Assembly: GCA_022842805.1 (NCBI GenBank)
Contig: JALHOX010000079.1
Location: 1-13,032 of the forward strand
Source: Phycisphaerae bacterium
Lineage (GTDB): Bacteria > Planctomycetota > Phycisphaerae > UBA1845 > Fen-1342
Length of the DNA stretch: 13,032 nt
Reading direction: 5' to 3'
In this document: positions 1 to 5,893 of the stretch, piece by piece
How positions within the stretch are numbered: position 1 is the first letter of the stretch
How the letters are laid out: every line of letters starts with the position of its first letter
Made by a program: the position numbers and the translations under genes
Notes under the pieces: model-generated
The model's input: the letters and a program-made list of their open reading frames with translations, nothing else
What the model was told of the DNA's origin: nothing
Databases searched by the model: none

Positions 1-631
1 CGGTGGTGATCGTCACGTCGCGGGCGTTGCTGACCGCGCGGCCGTGCAGGCCCGCGTCGCTGACGGCTTCGACGTTGCTCCGCGCCACGCCGTGGAAGGT
101 GTCGGCCACGGCGCCGCCATCGCCGATCGCTTCGCCGCCGAGGTCGCCGCGGCTCACGGCGCGCACGCCGCTGATCGAGACGCCGCCGACGCTGGTCGCG
201 GTCGAGTTCGAGCGGCTGATGGCGCGGCCGAAGCGGACTCCATCGGCGATCGCATCGCTATCGCTGACCGCGACGCCGCCGATCGTGAAGGCCGTGCTCT
301 CGCTATCGGCGATGGCCGATCCGCCGAAGACGCCGCGTGCGTCGGCGTTGGCGTTGCTGAGGGCGGTGCCGTGGTCGGCGGCGGCGACCGATCGGCTGTC
401 GGCGAATCCGTTACCGCTGCCGATGGCGGTGCTGTTCGACTGCGCCTGGCCGCCATTCGCGGCGACGGCGTAGGATTGCGAGCGGGCGTTGCCGACGGCG
501 GTCGCGGTCGAGACGGCCGAGCCGCCGTTGGTGGCGATGGCGACCGAGCGGGCCTCGCCGGCAAGGCCGGGGGCGGTAAGGATCGCGGCAGACAAGACAA
601 AACCGGCAAGAGTCGTCAGAATCCGTTTCAT
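1..631 (-). CDS. Secreted low-complexity repeat protein, probable beta-solenoid (C-terminus beyond window)
   Basis: An open frame runs from an ATG at 631 to the left edge without a stop, giving 210 visible residues. The start has an AAGGAG ribosome site (640-645) 8 nt upstream. Residues 1-24 look like a Sec signal peptide (MKRILTTLAGFVLSAAILTA, then a PGLAG cleavage region). The rest is Ala/Gly/Ser/Val-rich with a repeating unit of the form GGxAxSxSxA. The anchoring second glycine falls at residues 37, 61, 88, 104, 119, 135, 150, 166, 181 and 197. From residue 88 on the spacing alternates strictly 16/15, as expected for coils of a beta-solenoid or a YadA-like head. I infer an exported surface or matrix protein and do not recognise the family. 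Codon choice varies between repeats, so the repeat is conserved at protein rather than DNA level. It is divergent from the sigma-factor operon, with 177 bp between the starts. A reading on the opposite strand across 44-793 is a GC-driven shadow. Confidence 0.72.
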   Translation of the reverse strand, partial: MKRILTTLAGFVLSAAILTAPGLAGEARSVAIATNGGSAVSTATAVGNARSQSYAVAANGGQAQSNSTAIGSGNGFADSRSVAAADHGTALSNANADARGVFGGSAIADSESTAFTIGGVAVSDSDAIADGVRFGRAISRSNSTATSVGGVSISGVRAVSRGDLGGEAIGDGGAVADTFHGVARSNVEAVSDAGLHGRAVSNARDVTITT

Positions 632-808
632 GGCACAAGCTCCTTTTTCGCTCGTTGCGTTCGGCGTCGTTTGGGGCCTACTGGGCCGGGCGGCGCGGGG
701 TGCGAATCGCGAAGAAGGACGAACCGCGGGACCGGGTATTCGCGCGGAAGCTCTTGCAGGGACACGGGTTCCGACAGTTGGCGGCATTTGTGAAAAGCGG
801 TCGCGGGA

Positions 809-1441
809 TTGAATAAGTACGCTCCTTCCGACGTCGAACAGGTCGAGCGGGCGCTCGTTGCTCAGGCTTCGGCCGGGGCGCGGGCGGCACAAGAGGAGTT
901 GTTTGTGCGGCACCGAGACGCCGCGTTTCGGGCCGCCTTTCGTATTACCGGACGTCACGAAGACGCTCTCGACGTCGTTCAAGACAGCTTTGTCAAAGCG
1001 TTTGCGCGGCTCTCGTCGTTTCATGGCGATTCGAGTTTCAAGACCTGGCTGCTGCGGATTGTCGCCAATCAGGGCCTCGATCTGCTGCGAAAACGAAAGC
1101 TGCGGCTGGCGTCGTCGCTCGACGCGGGTCTGCACGATGACGATGAAACGGGCGGAGGAATTCCCGAGCCCGCCGCCGCCGGCGAAAATGCCATGGAGTC
1201 GGCGATCGAGAATTCCGAAGCCGCCGCCCGCGTCCAATTAGCGGTCGACCGGTTGCCGCCCGAGCAGAAGGCGGTCTTTGCGATGTACGCGACCGGCGAT
1301 ATGACCTATGGGCAGATCGCGGAGTCGCTCGGCGTGCCGATCGGAACGGTCATGAGTCGACTTTTTCACGCGCGGCGCAAGCTGCGTGAGTTGCTACCAG
1401 ACTTGGCGGACGAGGCCGGGTCTTCTGACGGAGAATCATGA
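809..1441 (+). CDS. ECF-type RNA polymerase sigma factor (sigma-70 family, RpoE-like)
   Basis: This 210-residue protein has the two-domain layout of ECF sigma factors. Sigma region 2 covers about residues 31-98 and includes HEDALDVVQDSFVKAF (core binding) and the FKTWLLRIVANQGLDLLRKR segment (-10 recognition). A variable acidic linker spans about 105-138. Sigma region 4 covers about 141-196, with the helix-turn-helix around MTYGQIAESLGVPIGTVMSR contacting the -35 element. The start must be the TTG at 809, because a frame stop lies at 791-793 and no ATG or GTG precedes region 2; no strong ribosome site is visible. The stop overlaps the next ATG (ATGA at 1438-1441), indicating translational coupling with the putative anti-sigma gene. 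Target promoters and the inducing signal cannot be read from the sequence. The divergent secreted repeat protein and the third operon gene are plausible targets by position only. Confidence 0.93.
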   Translation: MNKYAPSDVEQVERALVAQASAGARAAQEELFVRHRDAAFRAAFRITGRHEDALDVVQDSFVKAFARLSSFHGDSSFKTWLLRIVANQGLDLLRKRKLRLASSLDAGLHDDDETGGGIPEPAAAGENAMESAIENSEAAARVQLAVDRLPPEQKAVFAMYATGDMTYGQIAESLGVPIGTVMSRLFHARRKLRELLPDLADEAGSSDGES

Positions 1442-1932
1442 GTCCGCATCGAAAGACAACTTTGATCGCCGCGGTCGCCAAAGGCCGGCTCGACACACTG
1501 TCGCCGGTGGATGTGGCGGCGCTGAGCGAACTGCTGAACGCGGATGACACGCTGGCGGCGCAGGTCGCGGCGATGCCCGCGAGGCAGCAGTCGTGGAGCG
1601 AGCCGGCGGTGGCGACGCCCAGCGGGGCGGAGTGGGATCGCGTTTGGGCGGGAGTTTCGAGTGAGGTAGGCGCGGCGGCTTCGCCTTCGCGCGGTGTCGC
1701 GCGGCCTGCGACCATGCGAGCTTGGAGCCTGCGGCCCTTCGCGGCTGCGGCCGTATGCGTGCTGATGGTCAGCGTGCTGACGCGCTTCCGGCCCGCGCTT
1801 GCCAACCCGCCGCTTGAACTCGATCGCGCGTCCGAGATCGCCACGCTCGATGTATCGGACGACTGCTCGGCGTTTGTCGTGGATTGCGAAGATTCGGGGC
1901 CGATCGTGTGGGTTGTGGAGAACGATGAGTAA
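1438..1932 (+). CDS. Putative membrane-bound anti-sigma factor
   Basis: A 164-residue protein coupled by ATGA overlap to the ECF sigma gene, the usual place for its anti-sigma factor. Residues 1-95 are predicted cytoplasmic: a helical, Ala/Leu-rich start (AAVAKGRLDTLSPVDVAALS), then a polar stretch. One hydrophobic helix at about 99-116 (LRPFAAAAVCVLMVSVL) is followed by an exported tail of about 45 residues ending in an acidic and hydrophobic segment (FVVDCEDSGPIVWVVENDE). Two cysteines (143 and 150) lie in that tail and could form a disulfide. The zinc-binding HxxxCxxC motif of ZAS anti-sigma factors is absent, so the assignment rests on context and topology rather than a recognised domain. 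It would hold the sigma factor inactive at the membrane until an envelope signal is sensed. The next gene starts inside its end. Confidence 0.68.
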   Translation: MSPHRKTTLIAAVAKGRLDTLSPVDVAALSELLNADDTLAAQVAAMPARQQSWSEPAVATPSGAEWDRVWAGVSSEVGAAASPSRGVARPATMRAWSLRPFAAAAVCVLMVSVLTRFRPALANPPLELDRASEIATLDVSDDCSAFVVDCEDSGPIVWVVENDE

Positions 1933-2446
1933 TTTCCCAGTCAGCGCGGGCGGGAATTCGCGGTTCAGCGTCTTCGGTCGCGGGCTGATCTTGGCGGCGA
2001 TCGTGCTGCTGGCTGCACCGCCGGCGCGGGTCGCGCTGGCGGAGCCTCGCGGAGACGACCTGAAGTTCGATATCGAGACGCTCTCGATCCGGGCCACGCT
2101 GCGAAACGCCGAGGTCTCGCCCAAGCTGCGCGACCTGGCGGAAAAGTTGCGGCAGGAGTTTCGCTTCACCGGTTACACGGTCGAGAAAGATTCGAATTGC
2201 AAGGTGGATGAGGCCGGCGAAAACTGTAAGCACGATCTGGGCTCGAAGTACGAAATTCACGTGCAATATCAGGGCGTGAATGAGCAGGGCAAGGTGAAGA
2301 TCGAGCTTGTGGTCATGCATCGAGACGATAAAAAACTCAGTTCAACGGTCGCGGTTACGCCGGGGAAGACGGCGCTTTTCGGCGGCTGGGATCTGCCGGG
2401 TGGCGATAAGCTGATCGTCGCGATTACGCCGACGCGGCGCGATTGA
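1925..2446 (+). CDS. Secreted protein of unknown function, third gene of the sigma operon
   Basis: Start chosen at ATG 1925, which overlaps the end of the putative anti-sigma gene by 8 bp; a longer in-frame reading from 1799 would lack a signal sequence at its start. The 173-residue product has a hydrophobic signal segment at residues 20-39 ending ARVALA before EP, so it is probably exported. The mature part is a compact domain: a predicted helix (PKLRDLAEKLRQEF, about 66-79), then beta-rich sequence (FTGYTVEKDSNCKV, YEIHVQYQGVNEQGKVKIEL) and a C-terminal segment TVAVTPGKTALFGGWDLPGG followed by DKLIVAITP. This layout resembles a group of secreted proteins I associate with planctomycetes near ECF sigma factors, with no known function. 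The ending also faintly recalls secretin-type strands. Cys92 and Cys101 may pair. An envelope sensor or effector role is inferred from the operon only. Confidence 0.75.
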   Translation: MSNFPVSAGGNSRFSVFGRGLILAAIVLLAAPPARVALAEPRGDDLKFDIETLSIRATLRNAEVSPKLRDLAEKLRQEFRFTGYTVEKDSNCKVDEAGENCKHDLGSKYEIHVQYQGVNEQGKVKIELVVMHRDDKKLSSTVAVTPGKTALFGGWDLPGGDKLIVAITPTRRD

Positions 2447-2476
2447 CCGCAACGCGCTGAAATCGCCGCGGCTGGG

Positions 2477-2482
2477 TATAAT
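2477..2482 (+). promoter_or_regulatory. Consensus -10 box (TATAAT) of a candidate RNA gene
   Basis: A perfect TATAAT lies 30 bp past the stop of the secreted-protein gene and would start transcription near 2488-2490. At the usual 17-bp spacing the -35 position reads GCGCTG, a poor match. The TTGACC at 2443-2448 is 28 bp away, too far for a standard promoter. Transcription would enter a stretch with no protein gene. Confidence 0.4.
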
Positions 2483-2488
2483 GGGGGT

Positions 2489-2787
2489 GCGTGGGCGAAT
2501 TTGCCGAAGCAATCGGGCGGCAGCGAGGCGACCAGCCGTAGCGTGCCGCTAACCTTGGGCGGCGTCCGCGTGTTTGAAATCCGGAAAGTTCTCCTCTCTG
2601 CGTTGTTCGACCGAGCGTCAGATTATTGCCTGGACCGATGAGTTGAACCCCGGGGGACGGCGATCGACAATCGCCTCGGCGTAGGCGCTCCATGCGGGCG
2701 CGTGGCTTGGGCCGTCGGCTGTCTCCCATCCTTAGAGCAGGGTTCATGCAATGGACGCCCACCGGCAAAGGCGGAAGGAGACCTGTT
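2489..2787 (+). ncRNA. Candidate structured non-coding RNA of unknown class
   Basis: No credible protein frame covers 2447-2867, but the sequence downstream of the TATAAT is unusually rich in nested complementary segments. They are GCGGCA 2517-2522 with TGCCGC 2544-2549; GGCGTCC 2561-2567 with GGACGCC 2753-2759; ATTGC 2625-2629 with GCAAT 2748-2752; and TGAACCC 2644-2650 with GGGTTCA 2740-2746. Further in are GGGGGAC 2652-2658 with GTCTCCC 2721-2727 (one G-U pair); the hairpin GGCGAT/ATCGCC 2659-2675 with a CGACA loop; and the hairpin 2690-2705 with a GGGC loop. GTGGGCG 2491-2497 can instead pair with CGCCCAC 2756-2762 to close the whole molecule. I found no tmRNA tag, RNase P core motif or SRP signature. 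6S RNA is possible, but about 290 nt is long for it. The 3' end is uncertain and may be set by the following inverted repeat. Confidence 0.4.
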
Positions 2788-2880
2788 CAATAACGAATAG
2801 CGAATTTCGAATATCGAATTGAAGGCGCGTGCGACGGCACCCTCTGCAATTCGCTATTCGAAATTCGCTATTCGCTATTG
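2788..2880. repeat. AT-rich 34-bp inverted repeat with internal GCGAATA-like units
   Basis: The left arm (2788-2821) and right arm (2847-2880) are reverse complements at 32 of 34 positions, around a GC-rich 25-nt spacer (2822-2846). Both arms are built from short units of the type AATAGCGAAT / TTCGCTATT, strikingly AT-rich against the surroundings. The right arm runs into acpS and provides its last codons and stop. The element could end transcription from both sides (candidate RNA from the left, acpS from the right) or be a dispersed palindromic element. No target-site duplication or transposase is visible. Confidence 0.75.
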
Positions 2881-3269
2881 CTTTCCCCCACCCCAATCGC
2901 CGACGCCGTCGCTAGCCCGGCGGTGTGCGAGATGCTCACCAGGATTTGGGTGATTCCGAGTTCGCTCGCCAGCTTTGCGGTCTGATTTTGCAGCGTGCAG
3001 ATCGGTTTGCCGAGCGGGTCGGGCAGGATCTCGATGTCGGTCCATTCGATCCCGCCGCGCCAGCCGGTGCCGAGCACTTTCAGCACAGCCTCTTTTGCAG
3101 CGAAGCGCCCGGCGAGGCGGATCGCGGCGATCTTCGATTCGCAGCAATACGCTCTCTCGCGCGGGGTGAAGACGCGGTCGAGGAAGCGCTCGCCATGATC
3201 GCGCTGCATGCGTTCGATGCGAGCGATCTCGACGATGTCGATGCCGTGAGCGAGGATGCGCGTTGCCAT
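2868..3269 (-). CDS. acpS: Holo-[acyl-carrier-protein] synthase AcpS
   Basis: The 133-residue product matches the AcpS family, which transfers the 4'-phosphopantetheine arm of coenzyme A to a serine of acyl carrier protein in the cytoplasm and so activates it for fatty-acid synthesis. Visible family motifs in order are GIDIVEIARIE (residues 9-19, Mg-binding Asp), FTPRERAYC (34-42), RLAGRFAAKEAVLKVLGTG (51-69, catalytic Glu in the AAKEA motif), WTDIEILPDPLGKP (76-89) and the C-terminal ISHT (113-116). Length is typical. The start is ATG 3269; no clear ribosome site precedes it. The final residues SNSE and the TAG stop are encoded by the arm of an inverted repeat (2847-2880), so the natural C-terminus appears to have been replaced. 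It is divergent from the methyltransferase gene. Confidence 0.95.
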   Translation of the reverse strand: MATRILAHGIDIVEIARIERMQRDHGERFLDRVFTPRERAYCCESKIAAIRLAGRFAAKEAVLKVLGTGWRGGIEWTDIEILPDPLGKPICTLQNQTAKLASELGITQILVSISHTAGLATASAIGVGESNSE

Positions 3270-3457
3270 GCCGACGAGTGTAAAGGCGACCGTCGGGCGG
3301 AGCCCATGGGCCGCGTCGAATCGGGCGTGTTGCGCCTCGAATCCGCGGCGGACCGGCTGCGAAAGCGCGCCTAGTATTGTGCCTCAATCCGGAAGCGTGT
3401 CGCGCAAGACGCCCGGAAGTCCTCTTTCCGACGCCGCCGCGGCGCGGGGAAGCCACC

Positions 3458-4564
3458 TTGAGCGAGTCGAATCGAAAATCTGCGACCACGCTGGCATCGC
3501 TTCTGACGCTGGTGGAGCGCGGCTATGTGCCCGACGTCGCCATTCGGGCCGGCATTCGGCGCCTCTGCGCGGCCGGCCTGAAGACGCGCGGGGAGATCGA
3601 GTCACTGCAGCGCCAGTGCGAGGAGTTTCGCGCGGCGATGGCGGCCGGCCCGATCGCCGTCGACACGCGCGCGGCGAATGAGCAGCACTACGAACTGCCC
3701 GAGGCGTTCTTCGGCCTGTGCCTCGGGCCGCATCGCAAGTACAGCGGTTGCTATTGGCCGAGCGGAGTCTCGACGCTGGCGGACGCCGAAGCCGCGTCGC
3801 TGCGCGAAACTTGCGCCCACGCGGACCTGCGCGACGGGCAGCGCATTCTCGAACTCGGCTGCGGCTGGGGGTCGCTGACGCTTTGGATGGCGAAGCACTA
3901 TCCGCGGAGCGAGATCGTGGCGGTCAGCAACTCGCGCCCGCAGCGCGAATACATCGAGCGGCAGTGCGTGGAGCGCGGGCTGAAGAATGTGCGGATTATC
4001 ACCGCCGATATGAACGAATTTGCGCCGCCGGGGACTTTCGATCGCGTGGTGTCGGTCGAGATGTTTGAGCACATGCGCAACTGGCCGGCGCTGCTGGAGC
4101 GGATTCACGGATGGCTGAACGCCGACGGGCGGCTCTTTGTGCATGTGTTTGTGCATGGGCGGGCGCCCTATTTCTTTGAAACTGGGGACGCGGCGCGGAC
4201 CGATGCGCGCGGCGCGGCGGACGCCGAGAGCAGCCCGGCGGATTGGATGGGCAGATACTTTTTTACGGGCGGGATCATGCCGTCCGACCATTTGATGGCT
4301 TACTGCCAGGAGCATCTGCAGCTCGAAGCACACTGGCGGCAGGATGGCACGCACTACGCTCGCACCGCCGAGGCGTGGTTGCGCAATTTGGACAAGGGGC
4401 GGCGCGAAGCGCGGGCCATCTTCGCCCCGGTCTACGGCGAGGCGAACGTCGACCGATGGCTGCGGCGGTGGCGGGTCTTCTTCCTGGCTTGCGCCGAGAT
4501 GTTCGGATTCGCCCGCGGACAGGAGTGGTGGGTTTCGCACTATCGCTTAAAGCGACGACCGTAA
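3458..4564 (+). CDS. SAM-dependent methyltransferase, cyclopropane-fatty-acid synthase / coclaurine N-methyltransferase type
   Basis: A 368-residue protein with an N-terminal helical region (1-65), then the AANEQHYELPEAFF entry motif typical of the CFA-synthase superfamily. The SAM-binding motif I ILELGCGWGSL spans 130-140, and SVEMFEHMRNW (199-209) fills the place of the SVGMFEHVG segment of true CFA synthases. The later segments HWRQDGTHYARTAEAWL (292-308) and YGEANVDRWLRRWRVFFLACAEMF resemble the plant-type coclaurine N-methyltransferase branch. I infer methyl transfer to a small amine or lipid; the substrate cannot be read from sequence. I chose TTG 3458 because GGGGA (3446-3450) sits 7 nt upstream. 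A longer in-frame start, TTG 3377, would add 27 low-complexity residues and overlaps a TAGTAT -10-like sequence at 3372-3377. Confidence 0.88.
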   Translation: MSESNRKSATTLASLLTLVERGYVPDVAIRAGIRRLCAAGLKTRGEIESLQRQCEEFRAAMAAGPIAVDTRAANEQHYELPEAFFGLCLGPHRKYSGCYWPSGVSTLADAEAASLRETCAHADLRDGQRILELGCGWGSLTLWMAKHYPRSEIVAVSNSRPQREYIERQCVERGLKNVRIITADMNEFAPPGTFDRVVSVEMFEHMRNWPALLERIHGWLNADGRLFVHVFVHGRAPYFFETGDAARTDARGAADAESSPADWMGRYFFTGGIMPSDHLMAYCQEHLQLEAHWRQDGTHYARTAEAWLRNLDKGRREARAIFAPVYGEANVDRWLRRWRVFFLACAEMFGFARGQEWWVSHYRLKRRP

Positions 4565-4594
4565 GCCGCGCAGCGCGGCTCTGCCGCGCGGCAG
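4564..4594 (+). terminator. Two adjacent GC hairpins after the methyltransferase
   Basis: AGCCGCG/CGCGGCT (4564-4580, 3-nt loop), starting at the last base of the stop codon, is followed directly by CTGCCG/CGGCAG (4581-4594). There is no T-run, so the termination role is inferred. Confidence 0.4.
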
Positions 4595-4657
4595 GCGCTC
4601 TCGCAGATGTTTGATCACGGCCCGCTTCGCAGAAGGACGGACACAGGAGTAAACGAG

Positions 4658-5017
4658 ATGGCGGCATCGATCGACTGGCAATATCACCGCCGAAGCTGAG
4701 AGACCTGCACTGAGGCTCAGGAGTTTCTGAGCAGCCGCGCCGTGAGCGTGGCGGAGCAGGTCATCGCGAACAAGGTCAAGCTGGGCAAGGCCGAGGTGCG
4801 GGCGTTGCTCAGGACGGTGACGCGCGTCGTCGCGTCGCGGGGGCAGGCGATCGTCGAGTTCGACCTCGCGGCGAAGAAGAAGCCGGCCGAGGCCGACGTT
4901 CTGGCGGCGATCATCGGCCCGACGGGCAATCTGCGGGCGCCGACTTTTCGCGCGGGCAACACGCTGGTCGTCGGCTTCCGGGCCGAGATGTATGGGCGGG
5001 TGCTGGGGGTCACGTAG
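4658..5017 (+). CDS. ArsC-family selenoprotein with in-frame UGA (selenocysteine) in a UxxC motif
   Basis: An ATG at 4658 with an ideal ribosome site (AGGAG 4645-4649, 8 nt spacing) opens a frame that meets TGA at 4697-4699 and then continues in the same frame to TAG 5015-5017. Read through, the product is 119 residues, beginning MAASIDWQYHRRS-U-ETCTEAQEFL. The TGA codon (residue 14) and Cys17 form a U-x-x-C redox motif exactly where ArsC/Spx-like thioredoxin-fold proteins carry their active cysteine. The helix after it (TEAQEFLSSRAVSV) and the late segment IGPTGNLRAPTFRAGNTLVVGF (79-100) also fit that fold. I recall planctomycete homologues labelled ArsC family (seleno)protein; the substrate is unknown, with thiol/selenol redox chemistry inferred. 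Starting instead at GTG 4742 would lose the active motif and has no ribosome site. Conventional gene calling would report only 4742-5017. The selA/B/C/D genes are not in this window. Confidence 0.85.
4697..4732 (+). promoter_or_regulatory. UGA codon with putative bacterial SECIS stem-loop
   Basis: Downstream of the UGA (4697-4699), GCTCAG (4715-4720) pairs perfectly with CTGAGC (4727-4732) around the 6-nt loop GAGTTT (4721-4726). The loop begins with G and lies 21 nt after the UGA. This fits what is known of bacterial SECIS elements: inside the coding region, just downstream of UGA, a short upper stem and a G in the first two loop positions. SelB would bind here to deliver selenocysteyl-tRNA. 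Confidence 0.7.
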
Positions 5018-5287
5018 CGGTCTGTGCGTTCAGAGCTGCCCCGCTGCGCCCTCGATCCGTCGCGCGAGCCGACTCGGCCCCGACTCGGTGGGCGGCGAGC
5101 GGGCAGGGCGCATTCGAATCGTGGATTTTCTCGGGCCGAAGCCGATTTCATCCGCCAATCGATGAAAAGCAGCGATCGATTTTGGCGCTGCACACGCGAC
5201 GAAGTACCATGCACGGCGGAGAGAGAGGGAAGAAGCGGCGCGCGAGTTCGCGGGGCGTGATGGTTTTTCGCGCGCGCAAAGATATTG

Positions 5288-5893
5288 ATGGGCCAATACG
5301 CGTTCCACATTCCGCTGAGCGATGACCGACTGACGGCGCTGGTTGAGCGCTGGCTGTCCAGTTACGGCTTGCGGATCACTCATAGCGGCGATGTCTACGC
5401 CGCCGCGGTACAGCTTGTTCGGCTGCAGAGCGATCCGCCGCTGGTGGTCGCGATCGGCACCGATTGGCTGCTCGACAGCGAATTCGCGATCTTCGATTAC
5501 GTTCGCGCTACTTGGAAAGAGGCGGTCGTGCTGGCCTATGGGGCCCGCGCGTCGATGGCGCCGCCCGACCCAAGCGGGCGCACGCTGCGCTGCACCAGCG
5601 AGCGGGCTCTCACGAGCCTGATCCTGGAATCGCCCGAGACGCTGGCCGCCAGGCTGGTCGCGCCGCCACGATTCCCTGCGGCGGAGGCCCGTTTCGGCCG
5701 CGATGCGTTGCACAGCGGCGCGACGAGCGAGCCCGTCAGCGCATTTCGGCCCGAGCGCTCCACACCGCAGACCGAACAGGCCTTGCTCGATCGCGCGCGA
5801 TCGCTCGAAGGCGTCGATCTCCGCGGCGTGCAGCCGAAGGCGGCGCTGACTCCGGCCGAGTGGAGCGCGCTGCTCGATGAGATCGATTTGTGA
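5288..5893 (+). CDS. Hypothetical protein, possible receiver-like fold, coupled to diguanylate cyclase
   Basis: A 201-residue protein of unknown family; ATG 5288 was preferred over the adjacent TTG 5285. Residues 1-125 alternate short hydrophobic strands and helices (LVVAIGTDWLL at 52-62, AVVLAYGARA at 79-88), loosely like a response-regulator receiver, but I see no phospho-acceptor or Lys signature. Residues 126-180 look disordered. The last 15 residues (LTPAEWSALLDEIDL) form a probable short amphipathic helix, which could be a docking tail. Its stop overlaps the start of the diguanylate cyclase gene (TGATG at 5891-5895), so the two are probably translated together and may work as partners. 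The 270 bp before it (5018-5287) contain no gene I can support, only a tandem pair of CCGACTCGG at 5069-5077 and 5080-5088. Confidence 0.7.
   Translation: MGQYAFHIPLSDDRLTALVERWLSSYGLRITHSGDVYAAAVQLVRLQSDPPLVVAIGTDWLLDSEFAIFDYVRATWKEAVVLAYGARASMAPPDPSGRTLRCTSERALTSLILESPETLAARLVAPPRFPAAEARFGRDALHSGATSEPVSAFRPERSTPQTEQALLDRARSLEGVDLRGVQPKAALTPAEWSALLDEIDL

Noticed and set aside
766..772. GGAACCC on the minus strand, similar to an ECF-type -35 element, pointing at the secreted repeat protein
   Set aside because: No matching -10 element is found at 16-17 bp, and such a short motif is expected by chance. The idea that the sigma factor controls the divergent gene stays untested.
2443..2448. TTGACC considered as the -35 partner of TATAAT at 2477-2482
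   Set aside because: The 28-bp spacing is outside the functional range, and the element overlaps the stop codon of the upstream gene.
2424..2768. Minus-strand 114-codon reading across the candidate RNA region
   Set aside because: Arg/Pro-rich, without a domain or ribosome site. The same bases are better explained by base-pairing on the plus strand.
3602..4540. Minus-strand reading opposite the methyltransferase
   Set aside because: It carries no recognisable motif and has Arg/Pro/His-rich composition. The plus-strand frame has a full SAM-methyltransferase signature.
4742..5017. Separate 91-residue gene starting at GTG 4742
   Set aside because: There is no ribosome site before this GTG, and the frame continues upstream through TGA to a well-placed ATG with AGGAG. 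The selenoprotein reading explains the whole stretch.
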